Shown here one piece after another: positions 35,228 to 45,713 of a stretch of DNA of 64,000 bases. The stretch covers positions 62,001-126,000 of the forward strand of contig NZ_JAQFVG010000358.1 of the NCBI RefSeq assembly GCF_029439455.1, given 5' to 3'. Origin of the DNA: Caballeronia sp. BR00000012568055. GTDB lineage: Bacteria; Pseudomonadota; Gammaproteobacteria; Burkholderiales; Burkholderiaceae. The translations under genes were made by a program, and so were the position numbers. Positions within the stretch are counted from its first letter, which is position 1; each line of letters starts with the position of its first letter. The notes beneath the pieces were generated by a model, which saw only the letters and a list, made by a program, of their open reading frames with translations, was not told where the DNA came from and did no database searches.

Positions 35228-36541
35228 ATGCGTGTATCGACTTCAGGCGCTTCGGTGTCTTCACTTTCTCGCTGGTTCGGCGCGCTTTTGCTCGCGCTGA
35301 TGCTCGCCGCGTGCGGCGGTGGCGGCGACAACAATTCCAGTTCCAGCTCGGGCGGATCGTCGTCCGGCGGCAGTTCGGGCGGCTCGGGCGGTTCGTCCGG
35401 CGGCAGCAGCGGCGGAACCAGCACGGCCAACGCGCAGCCCAGCGCCCCCAACGGCACGAACGCCGTGCCGATTTCGGTCAATGCGGGCGCGGCGGGCTTC
35501 GTCAACATTCCGAATGTATCGGTGACGGTGTGCGCGCCGGGGACGTCGGTGTGTCAGACCATCAACAATATTCAGCTCGATACGGCGTCCTTCGGTCTGC
35601 GTATTCTCAGCTCGGCGGCCACGGGCGTGCTCGGCAACCTGCCGAACACCAAGGCATCGAATGGCGGGCAACTTGCCGAATGTGCGGGCTTCGCGGACGG
35701 TTATACGTGGGGCACGGTGCGCACGGCGGACGTGAAGATGGGCACCGAAGTGGCATCGAACGTGCCGGTGCAGATCATCGGCGACCTGTCATCGACGTCA
35801 GCGCCGACCGGGGCGAACGGCTGTCCTTCGGGCAACGATGAAAACACGCTCGGCGATATCGGCGCGAACGGTATTCTCGGCGTCGGATCGGCGACGTACG
35901 ACTGCGGTTCGTCGTGCGCCAGCACCGCGCAAAACGCGATGTACTTCTCCTGCACCAACGGCGCGAATTGCACGGGCGTCGCCGTGCCGCTCGCGCAGCA
36001 GGTGACCAATCCGGTCACGAAGTTCGCCTCCGACAACAACGGCGTGATCGTGCAGTTGCCGCCCGTCGCGGATACCGGCTCGGCCAGCGCCAGCGGCACG
36101 CTGATATTCGGCATCGGCACGCAAAGCAATAACACGCTGACCGGCGTAACCAAGTACGGCACCGACGGCTACGGCGACCTGACCGGCAGCTACAAAGGCA
36201 CGGCGAATCAGACCTTCTTCGACACCGGATCGAACGGCAACTTCTTCCAGGACAGCTTCACGCTCTGTTCGAGCACGAGCGCGTTCTATTGCCCGAGTTC
36301 GGAGCAGTCGTTGTCGGCGGTCATTACGGGCGTGACTTCGAACACCAACAGCGTGACGGTGCCGTTCTCGCTGGTAAGCGCTCGCACGCTGACGTCGGGC
36401 GGCGGGAAGTACGCGTTCAACAGCCTTGGCGGGCAGTTGGGCATGACCGGCTACTTCGACTTCGGTCTGCCGTTCTTCTTCGGCCGTCACGTGTATGTCG
36501 GCTATGACGTGCAGGGAAGCTCGCCTTACGTGGCGTTCTGA
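35228..36541 (+). CDS. DUF3443-family lipoprotein, possible pepsin-like aspartic protease fold
   Basis: 437 residues. Lipobox LMLAACGGG (Cys29), then a Ser/Gly-rich spacer (31-65). The globular part shows NNIQLDTASFGLRILSS (Asp118), DIGANGILGVGSATYDCG (214-220, like pepsin DGILGLG) and TFFDTGSNGNFFQ (Asp332), the order and spacing of the two catalytic D-T-G/A-S loops of bilobal aspartic peptidases. The family is annotated only as DUF3443 as far as I know, so the fold assignment is inference. Several cysteines (about 102-250) may form disulfides. It is cell-surface or periplasmic, in an operon with DUF2844. Confidence 0.82.
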   Translation: MRVSTSGASVSSLSRWFGALLLALMLAACGGGGDNNSSSSSGGSSSGGSSGGSGGSSGGSSGGTSTANAQPSAPNGTNAVPISVNAGAAGFVNIPNVSVTVCAPGTSVCQTINNIQLDTASFGLRILSSAATGVLGNLPNTKASNGGQLAECAGFADGYTWGTVRTADVKMGTEVASNVPVQIIGDLSSTSAPTGANGCPSGNDENTLGDIGANGILGVGSATYDCGSSCASTAQNAMYFSCTNGANCTGVAVPLAQQVTNPVTKFASDNNGVIVQLPPVADTGSASASGTLIFGIGTQSNNTLTGVTKYGTDGYGDLTGSYKGTANQTFFDTGSNGNFFQDSFTLCSSTSAFYCPSSEQSLSAVITGVTSNTNSVTVPFSLVSARTLTSGGGKYAFNSLGGQLGMTGYFDFGLPFFFGRHVYVGYDVQGSSPYVAF

Positions 36542-36561
36542 TTTTCTGCTTTGGATGTAGA

Positions 36562-36602
36562 TAGAAAAACCGGCTGCGTTTTGCGACGCAGCCGGTTTTT
36601 TT
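36562..36602. terminator. Bidirectional terminator between DUF3443 and SDR genes
   Basis: Stem ACCGGCTGCGT (36569-36579) and ACGCAGCCGGT (36586-36596), with A-run and T-run flanks. It serves two convergent genes. Confidence 0.9.
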
Positions 36603-36618
36603 ATGGGCGTTTATTCTT

Positions 36619-37392
36619 TTATTCGCTCGCGCGAGGCTTGCGCGGCGCGCGCTCGAACGCGAAGTCGTAGAGCCAGCGAGGCAGCACATGCAGCGCCATG
36701 CCGACGATACGCATCTGCCACGGAAACGTCGCGTATCGCACTTTCTGGGCGATGGCGTTGGCGACCTTGGCGGCGAAGCGGTCGGCGTTCATAAGGAAGG
36801 GCATCGGATACGGATTGTGCGCGGTCATTTCCGATCGCACATAGCCCGGCGCGATGGTCACCACGGAAATGCCCTGCGGCCGCATTTCCACCCGCAACGA
36901 TTCCAGATACTTCGCCGCCGCCGATTTCGACGCGCTGTACGCGCCCGATCCCGGCAGCCCGCGCACGCCCGCGACGCTCGCCAAACCGACCAGCGTGCCG
37001 CTCCGCGATGCGCGCATCGACTCGATGAACGGCTCGAAGGTCGCGACCATGCCGAAGTAATTGACGTCCATGACCGCGCGGAAGGCGTTCAGATCACCGT
37101 GGCCGGTGAGCGCGCCCTGACTGATGCCCGCGTTCGCGATCACGATATCCGCGCCGCCATGCTGCGCGATAAAGCTGCGTGCGGCATCGGCGAGCGCGTC
37201 GGCGTCGCGGACATCGGCGGGGTAGATCGAAACGGAGGATTGGGGAAAGCGTGCGGCGAATGCCGCGAGAGAATCGGCGCGTCGGGCGACGAGGCCGAGC
37301 ACGGCCCCGCGCTTCACATACTCTTCGGCCAGCGCCAGGCCGATCCCGCTGGACGCGCCGGTGATGAAAACTCTGAGCGGAGTTGCAGTCAT
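36619..37392 (-). CDS. Short-chain dehydrogenase/reductase
   Basis: 257 residues. Rossmann motif VFITGASSGIGLALAEEY, NAG motif VIANAGIS, catalytic Ser and YxxxK in GLASVAGVRGLPGSGAYSASKSAAAKYLESL. NAD(P)-dependent oxidoreductase. The C-terminal PWQMRIVGMALHVLPRWLYDFAFERAPRKPR is hydrophobic/basic, as in membrane-associated DltE/YqjQ-type SDRs. Substrate unknown. It starts 16 bp after dsbA on the same strand. Confidence 0.9.
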   Translation of the reverse strand: MTATPLRVFITGASSGIGLALAEEYVKRGAVLGLVARRADSLAAFAARFPQSSVSIYPADVRDADALADAARSFIAQHGGADIVIANAGISQGALTGHGDLNAFRAVMDVNYFGMVATFEPFIESMRASRSGTLVGLASVAGVRGLPGSGAYSASKSAAAKYLESLRVEMRPQGISVVTIAPGYVRSEMTAHNPYPMPFLMNADRFAAKVANAIAQKVRYATFPWQMRIVGMALHVLPRWLYDFAFERAPRKPRASE

Positions 37393-37408
37393 GCCGGCGC
37401 GTGCGTCA

Positions 37409-38065
37409 TTACATCTTTTTGTCGCGAACTTGCTGGACCAGGAAGTCCATCACTTGCGTGGTGCCTTGCAGGCTGTTGGTCTGCGCCGGGCCGGTCACGT
37501 ACTTGCCCTGCACGACAACCGTCGGCACGCCGTCGATCTTGTAGTCCTGAAGCATCTTGTTGTCGCGCTGGATATCGCTCTGAATCGAGAACGAGTTATA
37601 CGCGTCCAGATACTTCTTCTTGTCGATACCCTGCGTGGCGAGGAAGTCCGCCTGCGCCTGCGGCGTCAGCAGATAGTTCTTCTTCACGTGGATTTCGTTG
37701 AACACGGCCGGCGTGACCTTCTCCGCGACGCCCAGCGCCACCAGCGCGTGATACATCTTCGAATGCGGGACGAAGTCGTCACGGAAAGCCACCGGAACCC
37801 GCTTGAACACGACGTCCGGACCTTGCTTCTTCTCCCATGCTTCCAGAACCGGTTCGAATTCGTTGCAGTGCGGGCAGCCGTACCAGAAGAACTCGATCAC
37901 TTCGACCTTGCCCGCAGGCGCGCCGACCGGCTGCGGCGCTTGCAGCACCGTGTAGTCCTTGCCAGCGGCGGGCGCTGCCGGCGGTGCATTGGCCGCGCTC
38001 GCAACGCACAACGACGCGGCAGCGATGCCAAGGGAAAGAGCGACGGCGCTAAACAGTTTTTTCAT
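37409..38065 (-). CDS. dsbA: Thiol:disulfide interchange protein DsbA
   Basis: 218 residues. Signal peptide MKKLFSAVALSLGIAAASLCVASA, redox motif VIEFFWYGCPHCNEFEP (CPHC), cis-proline loop IDGVPTVVVQGKYVT and the inserted helical domain. It introduces disulfides into periplasmic proteins. The ATG at 38065 was chosen because the signal peptide begins there. Its leader has no purine-rich ribosome-binding site and instead carries ACCTCCTTT (complement of 38081-38089), unusual for an abundant protein. Confidence 0.95.
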   Translation of the reverse strand: MKKLFSAVALSLGIAAASLCVASAANAPPAAPAAGKDYTVLQAPQPVGAPAGKVEVIEFFWYGCPHCNEFEPVLEAWEKKQGPDVVFKRVPVAFRDDFVPHSKMYHALVALGVAEKVTPAVFNEIHVKKNYLLTPQAQADFLATQGIDKKKYLDAYNSFSIQSDIQRDNKMLQDYKIDGVPTVVVQGKYVTGPAQTNSLQGTTQVMDFLVQQVRDKKM

Positions 38066-38196
38066 GATTAAAGGGGATGCAAAGGAGGTCCATAAGTGGG
38101 ACATACGACGCTTAAGCCTGGCTTAAAGGCAGTGGACGATGAAGGCTTTCCCGCTCATGTCCACTACCCGGAACGCCGCCCGCGTATTCCTTGTGC

Positions 38197-38955
38197 TTAC
38201 TGCTTGGAGAAACGGATCACTGCGGTATCGACACCCGCATCCGACAGACGCTGACGCGCCGTGTTCATCTCTTCGAACTTCGCGAACGGACCAACACGGA
38301 CGCGGTAATACGTCACCCCGCCTGCATCACGCTGCGTCACTTTCGATTCGAAGCCCTGAAAGCCCAGACGCGCACGCTGCTGTTCGGCATCCTGCTGCGT
38401 CTTGTATGCACCGACTTGCAGGTAATAACCGGTGTTCACATCGCCGGGAGCGGGCGGGTTGGTCTTGGCGGTCGCATTCGGCTGCGAGCCGTTCTTCGGC
38501 GCGGAAGCGTTGGCGCTGCTGGTCGCGGCAGGCGCGCTGGCCTGATTCTTCGCCGTATTCTTCGATTCCGAAGCCGCGTTGCCTGAAGGCGGCACTTCGA
38601 CAATCTGCGGTTCGTCCAGCATGCCCGACGACTGCGATTGATTGCTGCTCTGGCCCGGCGCGGTGTTCGGCGGCGTGGGCTGCGCGGCTTGCGGCACGGC
38701 CTGACCCGGCGTCTTGCCTTGAAGCGGGCGGTTCGGATCGTAAGGCTGAGCGGACGAGGAGGACTGCGATGCCGAATTGTCCGAAGGCGGCGGTGTGACC
38801 TTTGCCACGAACGGCGTGGGCGCGCGCGTGATGTACAGCGCGACGATCACCGCGATCGCGAGGCCGACGATCAGGCCCAGCACGATGCCGATAAAGGTGC
38901 CCCCGGTTTGCTTCGACTGCTTGCCCTGGCTAGTTGTGCGGCGTGGTTTTGCCAT
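38197..38955 (-). CDS. SPOR-domain membrane protein (FtsN-like)
   Basis: 252 residues from ATG 38955. Short basic cytoplasmic tail (MAKPRRTTSQGKQSKQTGG), one membrane helix (TFIGIVLGLIVGLAIAVIVALYI), a long Pro/Ser/Asn-rich linker (about 50-170) and a C-terminal SPOR domain (GYYLQVGAYKTQQDAEQQRARLGFQGFESKVTQRDAGGVTYYRVRVGPF). SPOR domains bind denuded septal peptidoglycan, and this layout is FtsN-like. It lies between argS and dsbA, a conserved arrangement in Burkholderiales. Confidence 0.88.
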   Translation of the reverse strand: MAKPRRTTSQGKQSKQTGGTFIGIVLGLIVGLAIAVIVALYITRAPTPFVAKVTPPPSDNSASQSSSSAQPYDPNRPLQGKTPGQAVPQAAQPTPPNTAPGQSSNQSQSSGMLDEPQIVEVPPSGNAASESKNTAKNQASAPAATSSANASAPKNGSQPNATAKTNPPAPGDVNTGYYLQVGAYKTQQDAEQQRARLGFQGFESKVTQRDAGGVTYYRVRVGPFAKFEEMNTARQRLSDAGVDTAVIRFSKQ

Positions 38956-39081
38956 CGTATGAATAACCTGCGAAAAGTCTTCGAGTTGGCCGACGATTAT
39001 AGCTGCGCGACAAGGCAAGCCCGCGCCATGACGCCGTTCGCGCACGCCGAAACGTTGCGCGAAAACGGCATAGCATGAGAT

Positions 39082-40866
39082 TTACATTTTTTGCGGAGCC
39101 GACACGCCGATGGTCGCAAGCCCGTTCTCCAGCGCCTGACGCGTGGCCGCCAGCAGCGCGATGCGCGCGTTGCGCTCGAGCGCTTCGTCCACCAGCACGC
39201 GCTCGGCATTGTAGAACGAGTGAAATTCACCGGCGAGATCGCGCAGATAGAACGCGACCGCGTGCGGTGCGAGTTCATCGGCGGCGTGCGACAGCATTTC
39301 CGGATACTCGGCGAGCTTGTTGAGCAGCGCCATCGCGCGGTCGCTGGACAGCGGCGAGAGGTCGGCCTTCGCGGCTTGCGCGAGATCGCCGGCGTAGCGC
39401 TCCTTCCAGTCGTTCAGAATCGTGCAGATGCGCGCGTGCGCGTATTGCACGTAGTACACCGGATTCTCGTCGTTCTGCTTGAGCGCTAGGTCGATATCGA
39501 ACGTGAACTCGGTGTCGGCTTTACGCGAGATCAGGAAGAAGCGCACGGCATCGCGGCCGCGACGGATGGTGTCTTCATCGATCTGATCTGGCGCGGTCTC
39601 GTGGCCCGGCGCGAGTCCGCCCGACCATTCGATCAGATCGCGCACCGTGACATAGCTGCCCGCACGCTTGGAAATTTTCACTTCCTGACCGTTGCGCATA
39701 ACGGTGACCATCTTGTGCAGCACGTAGTCGGGATAACCCTTCGGAATGCCGATTCCCAGGCCTTGCAAACCCGCCCGCACCCGCGCGATGGTCCCGTGAT
39801 GGTCCGAACCCTGCACGTTGATGACCTTGGTGAAGCCGCGCTGGAACTTGGTGACGTGATAAGCCACGTCCGGCACGAAGTACGTGTACGTGCCATCGGA
39901 CTTGCGCATGACACGATCCTTGTCGTCGCCGTCGTCGGTGGTGCGCAGCCACAGCGCGTTTTCCTGCTCGTAGGTCTTGCCTGCATCGATCAGGGCGCTC
40001 ACGGTCTGATCGACGCGGCCTTCCTTGTAGAGCGACGACTCCAGATAGAACTGATCGAACTTCACGCCGAACGCGGTCAGATCCAGATCCTGTTCGTGAC
40101 GCAGATACGCGACCGCGAAGTGGCGAATGGCTTCGAGATCTTCGACGTCACCCTTGCCCTTGACCGGCTCGCCGTCTTTGGCGGCGACGGTCGCGCCCGC
40201 CATGTAGTCACGCGCGATATCCGCGATGTACTCGCCGTTGTACGCGGCTTCCGGCCATTGCGGATCATCGGGCGTGAGGCCGCGCGCGCGCAGTTGTGTG
40301 GACGTGGCGAGGTTGTTGATCTGCACGCCCGCGTCGTTGTAGTAAAACTCGCGGTGCACATCGTAGCCTTGCGTGGCGAGCAAATTCGACAGCGCGTCGC
40401 CGAGCGCGGCCTGACGGCCGTGGCCCACGTGGAGCGGACCCGTCGGATTCGCCGATACGAACTCGACCAGCACCTGCTTGCCTGCATCGCGCGTCGATTG
40501 TCCGTATGCTGCGCCTTCGCTGAGCACGGCCGGGATCACGTCTTGCTTCGCCGATGCCGCGAGACGCAGATTGATGAAGCCCGGACCCGCCACTTCCGCG
40601 CCCTCGACCAGACCCTTCGCGGAAGGATGGCCGAGCACCGCATCGACGATCTGCTGAGCGAGCTGACGCGGATTCGCGCGCAGCGGCTTGGCGAGCTGCA
40701 TCGCGACGTTGGACGCGACGTCGCCGTGCGCGGCGACTTTCGGTCGTTCGAGCACGATGGTCGGCGAAACGAAAGCGGCTTCGGTCGCACCTTGCGTGGC
40801 TTGCGCGACCTGCTTGACCGCGTCGGAGAGGAGCGTTTCCAGAGTTTCTTTGTGTGCGGGCAGCAT
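39082..40866 (-). CDS. argS: Arginyl-tRNA synthetase
   Basis: 594 residues, class I. HIGH motif as [20 protein letters not shown] (about 120-140), KMSK-equivalent [18 protein letters not shown], an N-terminal additional domain and a C-terminal DALR anticodon-binding domain ([39 protein letters not shown]). It charges tRNA-Arg. First gene of a probable argS-SPOR-dsbA-SDR run. Divergent from the DUF1840 gene. Confidence 0.97.
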   Translation of the reverse strand: MLPAHKETLETLLSDAVKQVAQATQGATEAAFVSPTIVLERPKVAAHGDVASNVAMQLAKPLRANPRQLAQQIVDAVLGHPSAKGLVEGAEVAGPGFINLRLAASAKQDVIPAVLSEGAAYGQSTRDAGKQVLVEFVSANPTGPLHVGHGRQAALGDALSNLLATQGYDVHREFYYNDAGVQINNLATSTQLRARGLTPDDPQWPEAAYNGEYIADIARDYMAGATVAAKDGEPVKGKGDVEDLEAIRHFAVAYLRHEQDLDLTAFGVKFDQFYLESSLYKEGRVDQTVSALIDAGKTYEQENALWLRTTDDGDDKDRVMRKSDGTYTYFVPDVAYHVTKFQRGFTKVINVQGSDHHGTIARVRAGLQGLGIGIPKGYPDYVLHKMVTVMRNGQEVKISKRAGSYVTVRDLIEWSGGLAPGHETAPDQIDEDTIRRGRDAVRFFLISRKADTEFTFDIDLALKQNDENPVYYVQYAHARICTILNDWKERYAGDLAQAAKADLSPLSSDRAMALLNKLAEYPEMLSHAADELAPHAVAFYLRDLAGEFHSFYNAERVLVDEALERNARIALLAATRQALENGLATIGVSAPQKM

Positions 40867-41048
40867 GCTGATTCTGATCTAGTAGAACGTGATGACTACG
40901 CGGTGATTACGCGATGTCTAAGTGATATCACGATTTTAGCAGGGTGCTAGACTGTCAAAAGATGGTTCAGGGCAGCAAGGATCGGCTCATCGGCGCGTCT
41001 CACACAAAGACCAGTTGTCATCCAACATAAGGAAAAGGACCTTCCATC

Positions 41049-41375
41049 ATGCTGATCACATTCAAAAGTCCCGCTACGCCGGACGTCATGATGCTCGACA
41101 ATCTCGCTGAGTATCTGCTGGGTATCATCGGCAAGCATCTCACCGAACGGGGCGTCATTACGGTCGATGAAATGCCCGGCGCGATTCAGAAACTCGAAGC
41201 CGCCGTCAGCACCGACAAGCAAAAGCGTGCCGAAGGCGACGGTCACTTCCACGAAGGCGAGGAAGGGCACGAGCCGCACGAGATTCCGATTGGCCTGGCG
41301 CAGCGCGCGTATCCGTTTCTCGACATGCTGCGACTCGCGCATAAAGAGAACAAAGATATTCTCTGGGGCGTTTGA
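41049..41375 (+). CDS. DUF1840-domain protein
   Basis: 108 residues: MLITFKSPATPDVMMLDNLAEYLLGIIGKHLTERGVITVDEMPGAIQKLEAAV, then an acidic His-rich stretch, and IGLAQRAYPFLDMLRLAHKENKDILWGV. I recognise this as the DUF1840 family of small cytoplasmic proteins confined mainly to beta/gammaproteobacteria. No function known. AAGGAAAAGGACC upstream gives a strong ribosome-binding site. Confidence 0.85.
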   Translation: MLITFKSPATPDVMMLDNLAEYLLGIIGKHLTERGVITVDEMPGAIQKLEAAVSTDKQKRAEGDGHFHEGEEGHEPHEIPIGLAQRAYPFLDMLRLAHKENKDILWGV

Positions 41376-41397
41376 CGCTGGCTTGGCGGTCGCGAAA

Positions 41398-41436
41398 ACA
41401 AAAGCCCGCATCGTTCGACGATGCGGGCTTTTTTGT
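41398..41436. terminator. Bidirectional terminator
   Basis: Stem GCCCGCATCG (41404-41413), loop TTCGA, CGATGCGGGC (41419-41428), with A-run before and T-run after. It lies between the DUF1840 gene and the convergent small secreted-protein gene. Confidence 0.9.
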
Positions 41437-41479
41437 CCGACGAAATAACGCGGTGAAGCAACGCCGTGACGTTTGCTGC

Positions 41480-41686
41480 TTACTGCGACTGACCGCTTTC
41501 CGGCTTGGCGGGTTGAGCTGGCGTTCTCGGCTTCTTGGGTTTCTTCGGTTTCTTCTTGTGCTCCGACTGCGGCGGCGAATACGACGACGCCTGAGTGGAA
41601 CTGGCCTGCGCAAAGGCGGCCGAACTCGATGCCACGAGCACAGCCGCGGCGATCGCTGCGGATACGGCGGACGTCATCTTCTTCAT
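41480..41686 (-). CDS. Small exported Lys/Pro-rich protein
   Basis: 68 residues: signal peptide MKKMTSAVSAAIAAAVLVASSSAAFA, then a mature part of about 42 residues, SYSPPQSEHKKKPKKPKKPRTPAQPAKPESGQSQ, strongly basic and disordered. GAGAAAGTCGC precedes the ATG. It may interact with cell-wall or surface polyanions, but no function is known. Confidence 0.65.
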   Translation of the reverse strand: MKKMTSAVSAAIAAAVLVASSSAAFAQASSTQASSYSPPQSEHKKKPKKPKKPRTPAQPAKPESGQSQ

Positions 41687-41829
41687 GCGACTTTCTCCGT
41701 GACGGATTGAGTGCGTGGCCGTCCTCGTGACGGCTTATCGCGGAGACAGTCTACGGAAATCAAAAAATTCCCGCCGATAGCGTGTGTTTTTTTCGATATC
41801 ACGTTGGCGATATGTTGCTTACACGCGAT

Positions 41830-44547
41830 TTAGCGTAGAGGCGCGAGCGCGCGCTCCGCGTCCTTCGTGCTGATGGCCATGCGCTCCGCGAAACTCGCCA
41901 CCTGATCGTCACCGATCTTGCCGACCGAAAAGTACGTGCTGTCCGGATGCGCGAGATAAAAGCCCGACACGCTGGCGGCCGGCAGCATCGCCAAAGATTC
42001 GGTGAGCGTCATGCCGATCTCGCCTGCCTGAAGCACTTCGAACATATCGTTTTTCACTAGATGGTCCGGACATGCCGGATAACCCGGCGCAGGCCGAATG
42101 CCGACGTACTTCTCGGCGATCAGCGCGTCGTTATCGAGCGATTCGTTGGCCGCGTATCCCCACAATTCGCGGCGCACGCGCGCGTGCAGCGCTTCGGCGA
42201 AGGCTTCCGCGAAACGATCGGCGAGCGCCTTGAGCATGATCGCGCTGTAGTCGTCGTGATCGTCTTCGAACTGGCGTTCCTTTTTATCGACGCCCAGACC
42301 CGCCGTCACCGCGAACATGCCGATATAGTCAGCCACGCCCGAATCCTTCGGCGCGATGAAATCCGCCAGCGACCGGTTCGGGCGCATCACGCCATCGACG
42401 ACCGGACGCACGCTTTGCTGACGCAGATTGCGCCAGGTCATGGCCACTTGCGTGCGCGACTCGTCCGTATAAATTTCGATGTCGTCATCGTTCACGGTGT
42501 TGGCGGGCAAGAGCGTAATGACGCCATTTGCCGTGAGCCAGCGGCCCTGAATGATGCGCGAGAGCATCGACTTGCCGTCCGAGAACACGCGACGCGCACT
42601 TTCACCGACGATTTCATCGTTGAGAATGGCCGGGTAGGGACCGGCGAGATCCCAGGTCTGGAAGAACGGCGCCCAGTCGATGTAATTCGCCAGTTCGGCC
42701 AGATCGTAGTTCTTGATCACGCGACGGCCGATAAAGCTCGGCTTCTTCGGCGTGTACGCGCTCCAGTCGATCTTCGTTTTGTTGGCGCGCGCCTCGGCGT
42801 ACGTGACCATCGGCTGCGCCTTTTTGTTGGCGTGCTGATCGCGGATGCGGTCGTAATCGGTCTTCAGGTCATCGAGATACTTCGCCGCGCCTTCGTCCGA
42901 CAACAAACTCGACGCCACCGACACCGAACGCGATGCATCCGGCACATACACGACCGGTCCTTCGTAGTGCGGCGCGATTTTCACGGCGGTGTGCACGCGC
43001 GACGTGGTTGCGCCGCCGATAAGTAGCGGCGTTTGCTTGCCACGGAAATATTCGTCGCGCTGCATTTCGGAGGCGACGTAAGCCATCTCTTCGAGACTCG
43101 GCGTAATCAGCCCCGACAAGCCGATGATATCCGCGCCTTCTTCCTTCGCCTTCTGAAGGATGGTCGCGCAGGGCACCATCACGCCCATATTGACCACTTC
43201 GAAGTTATTGCACTGAAGCACGACCGAGACGATGTTCTTGCCGATATCGTGCACATCGCCCTTGACGGTCGCGATCACGATCTTGCCCTTCGAGCGCACA
43301 TCCGCGCCCGCTTCGGCGAGCCGCTTCTTCTCTTCTTCGATAAACGGAATCAGATGCGCGACCGCCTGCTTCATCACACGCGCCGACTTCACGACTTGTG
43401 GCAGGAACATCTTGCCCTGCCCGAACAGATCGCCGACGACGTTCATGCCGTCCATCAGCGGCCCTTCGATCACGTTGATCGGACGCCCGCCGGCGGCATC
43501 GATCTTCTGGCGCACCTCTTCCGTATCTTCGACGATAAAGTTAGTAATCCCATGCACCAGCGCGTGCGAGAGGCGCGCTTCGACCGGCTGATTGCGCCAT
43601 TCGAGATTCTCTTCCTTCTTGGCCGCGCCAGTTTTGAATTTATCGGCGACTTCGAGCAGACGATCCGTACCGTCTTCACGACGATTCAGCACCACGTCTT
43701 CCACTTTCTCGCGCAGTTCGGCATCGAGATCGGCATACACGCCGAGTTGTCCCGCGTTGACGATGCCCATATCCATGCCCGCCTGAATCGCGTGATACAG
43801 GAACACGGTATGGATGGCTTCGCGCACCGGATCATTGCCCCGGAACGAGAACGACACGTTCGATACACCGCCGCTGATCTTCGCGTGCGGCAGATTCTGT
43901 TTGATCCAGCGCGTCGCGTTGATGAAATCGACCGCGTAGTTGTTGTGCTCTTCGATGCCCGTTGCGATGGCGAAGATATTCGGGTCGAAGATGATGTCTT
44001 CGGGCGGGAAGCCGACTTCGTTCACCAGTATCTCGTAGGAGCGTTTGCAGATTTCGGTCTTGCGCTCGAAGGTATCGGCCTGGCCTTTTTCGTCGAACGC
44101 CATCACGACCGATGCCGCGCCGTATCGGCGGATCAGTTTGGCGTGGTGAAGGAACTGCTCCTTGCCTTCCTTGAGCGAGATCGAATTGACGATCGCCTTG
44201 CCTTGCACGCACTTCAGGCCCGCTTCGATCACTTCCCACTTCGACGAGTCGATCATGATCGGCACGCGCGCGATATCCGGCTCGGACGCGATCAGATTCA
44301 GAAAGCGCACCATCGCGGCTTTCGAATCGAGCATGGCTTCGTCCATGTTGATATCGATAACCTGCGCGCCGTTTTCCACTTGCTGGCGCGCGACGGCGAG
44401 CGCTTCATCGAACTGGCCGTTCAGGATCATGCGCGCGAACGCCTTCGAGCCGGTCACGTTCGTGCGCTCGCCGACGTTGATAAACAGCGAGCCGTCGGTG
44501 ACGTTGAAGGGCTCGAGGCCGGAGAGACGCATCGTGTGATCGGTCAT
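41830..44547 (-). CDS. metH: Methionine synthase, folate/B12/activation subunit (MetH C-terminal portion)
   Basis: 905 residues from ATG 44547. Pterin-binding (methyl-THF) domain ([28 protein letters not shown]), cobalamin cap (about 330-420), B12-binding domain with the ligand motif [13 protein letters not shown] and [13 protein letters not shown], and the AdoMet activation domain ([30 protein letters not shown]). The homocysteine-binding module is a separate gene immediately upstream, so the enzyme is a split B12-dependent methionine synthase. Homologous split arrangements occur in Burkholderia. Confidence 0.95.
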   Translation of the reverse strand: MTDHTMRLSGLEPFNVTDGSLFINVGERTNVTGSKAFARMILNGQFDEALAVARQQVENGAQVIDINMDEAMLDSKAAMVRFLNLIASEPDIARVPIMIDSSKWEVIEAGLKCVQGKAIVNSISLKEGKEQFLHHAKLIRRYGAASVVMAFDEKGQADTFERKTEICKRSYEILVNEVGFPPEDIIFDPNIFAIATGIEEHNNYAVDFINATRWIKQNLPHAKISGGVSNVSFSFRGNDPVREAIHTVFLYHAIQAGMDMGIVNAGQLGVYADLDAELREKVEDVVLNRREDGTDRLLEVADKFKTGAAKKEENLEWRNQPVEARLSHALVHGITNFIVEDTEEVRQKIDAAGGRPINVIEGPLMDGMNVVGDLFGQGKMFLPQVVKSARVMKQAVAHLIPFIEEEKKRLAEAGADVRSKGKIVIATVKGDVHDIGKNIVSVVLQCNNFEVVNMGVMVPCATILQKAKEEGADIIGLSGLITPSLEEMAYVASEMQRDEYFRGKQTPLLIGGATTSRVHTAVKIAPHYEGPVVYVPDASRSVSVASSLLSDEGAAKYLDDLKTDYDRIRDQHANKKAQPMVTYAEARANKTKIDWSAYTPKKPSFIGRRVIKNYDLAELANYIDWAPFFQTWDLAGPYPAILNDEIVGESARRVFSDGKSMLSRIIQGRWLTANGVITLLPANTVNDDDIEIYTDESRTQVAMTWRNLRQQSVRPVVDGVMRPNRSLADFIAPKDSGVADYIGMFAVTAGLGVDKKERQFEDDHDDYSAIMLKALADRFAEAFAEALHARVRRELWGYAANESLDNDALIAEKYVGIRPAPGYPACPDHLVKNDMFEVLQAGEIGMTLTESLAMLPAASVSGFYLAHPDSTYFSVGKIGDDQVASFAERMAISTKDAERALAPLR

Positions 44548-44567
44548 GTTTTTTCTCTTGTTCGATG

Positions 44568-45629
44568 TCAGGCCGCGTCGCGGTATTGCGAGGGAAACTT
44601 GCGCGGCTTCACATCCGCCAGCGCCTTGGCAATCTCCGCAATATGCTCCGGTGTCGTGCCACAGCAACCACCCGCGAGATTCACCAATCCAGCCGTCGCG
44701 AATTCCTTCAGCAATCCCGACGTTACGTCCGGCGTTTCATCGAAGCCCGTATCGCTCATAGGGTTCGGCAGGCCGGCGTTCGGATAGCACGACACGAACG
44801 TGTCGCAGAGCTTCGAAAGTTCGGCGATGTAAGGCCGCATCAGCGCAGCGCCCAGCGCGCAGTTCAATCCAAACGTCAGCGGCCGCGCATGACGCAGCGA
44901 ATTCCAGAACGCTTCCACCGTTTGCCCCGACAGAATGCGGCCCGATGCATCCGTGACCGTGCCGGAAATCATGATCGGCAACAGCTCGCCGGTGTCATCG
45001 AACAATTGGTCCAAAGCAAACAACGCGGCTTTTGCGTTCAACGTGTCGAAGATGGTTTCGACGAGGAACAGATCGCAGCCCGCATCCATCAGCGCTTTGG
45101 CTTGTTCGTAGTACGCATCGCGCAATTCGTCGAAGGTGACGTTGCGCGCGCCGGGATCGTTCACGTCGGGGGAAATGCTCGCGGTTTTCGGCGTCGGTCC
45201 GATCGCGCCCGCGACGAAACGCGGCTTGTCGGGCGTCGAATACTTGTCGCAGGCTTCGCGCGCCAGCTTCGCCGACTCGATATTCATCTCCGCCGACAAG
45301 TCTTCCATGCCGTAGTCGGCCTGCGCCACACGCGTCGCGCCGAATGTATTCGTTTCCAGAATGTCCGCGCCTGCCGCGAGGTATTGCTCGTGAATTTCGC
45401 GGATCACCTGCGGCTGCGTGAGCGACAGCAATTCGTTGTTGCCTTTGATATCGCGTCCGTAGTCCGCAAAGCGCTCGCCGCGATACGCCGCTTCGTCGAG
45501 CTTGTAGCGCTGGATCATCGTGCCCATCGCGCCGTCGAGGATCAGGATGCGCTGTTGCAGCAGCGCAGGGAGCGCGGCGCCGCGCGTATAGGCGCGCGCG
45601 GGAGCTTTCGAATTGGCGGTCGGGTTCAT
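44568..45629 (-). CDS. metH: Methionine synthase, homocysteine S-methyltransferase subunit (MetH N-terminal portion)
   Basis: 353 residues from ATG 45629. [62 protein letters not shown] zinc-domain helices, GLNCALGA with the first zinc Cys, and [14 protein letters not shown] with the Cys-Cys pair. This domain binds zinc and homocysteine. It ends 20 bp before the second metH gene. TACAAT around 45673-45668 (minus strand) is a likely -10, which rules out the longer in-frame start at 45671. Confidence 0.94.
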   Translation of the reverse strand: MNPTANSKAPARAYTRGAALPALLQQRILILDGAMGTMIQRYKLDEAAYRGERFADYGRDIKGNNELLSLTQPQVIREIHEQYLAAGADILETNTFGATRVAQADYGMEDLSAEMNIESAKLAREACDKYSTPDKPRFVAGAIGPTPKTASISPDVNDPGARNVTFDELRDAYYEQAKALMDAGCDLFLVETIFDTLNAKAALFALDQLFDDTGELLPIMISGTVTDASGRILSGQTVEAFWNSLRHARPLTFGLNCALGAALMRPYIAELSKLCDTFVSCYPNAGLPNPMSDTGFDETPDVTSGLLKEFATAGLVNLAGGCCGTTPEHIAEIAKALADVKPRKFPSQYRDAA

Positions 45630-45713
45630 GGCGGACGGACCTTGTGACGCGTGTGTGAAATAGTCTGGCATTGTAGCCGGACCACGATAGCGCCGCCGCG
45701 CGTGGCGGTGCGC

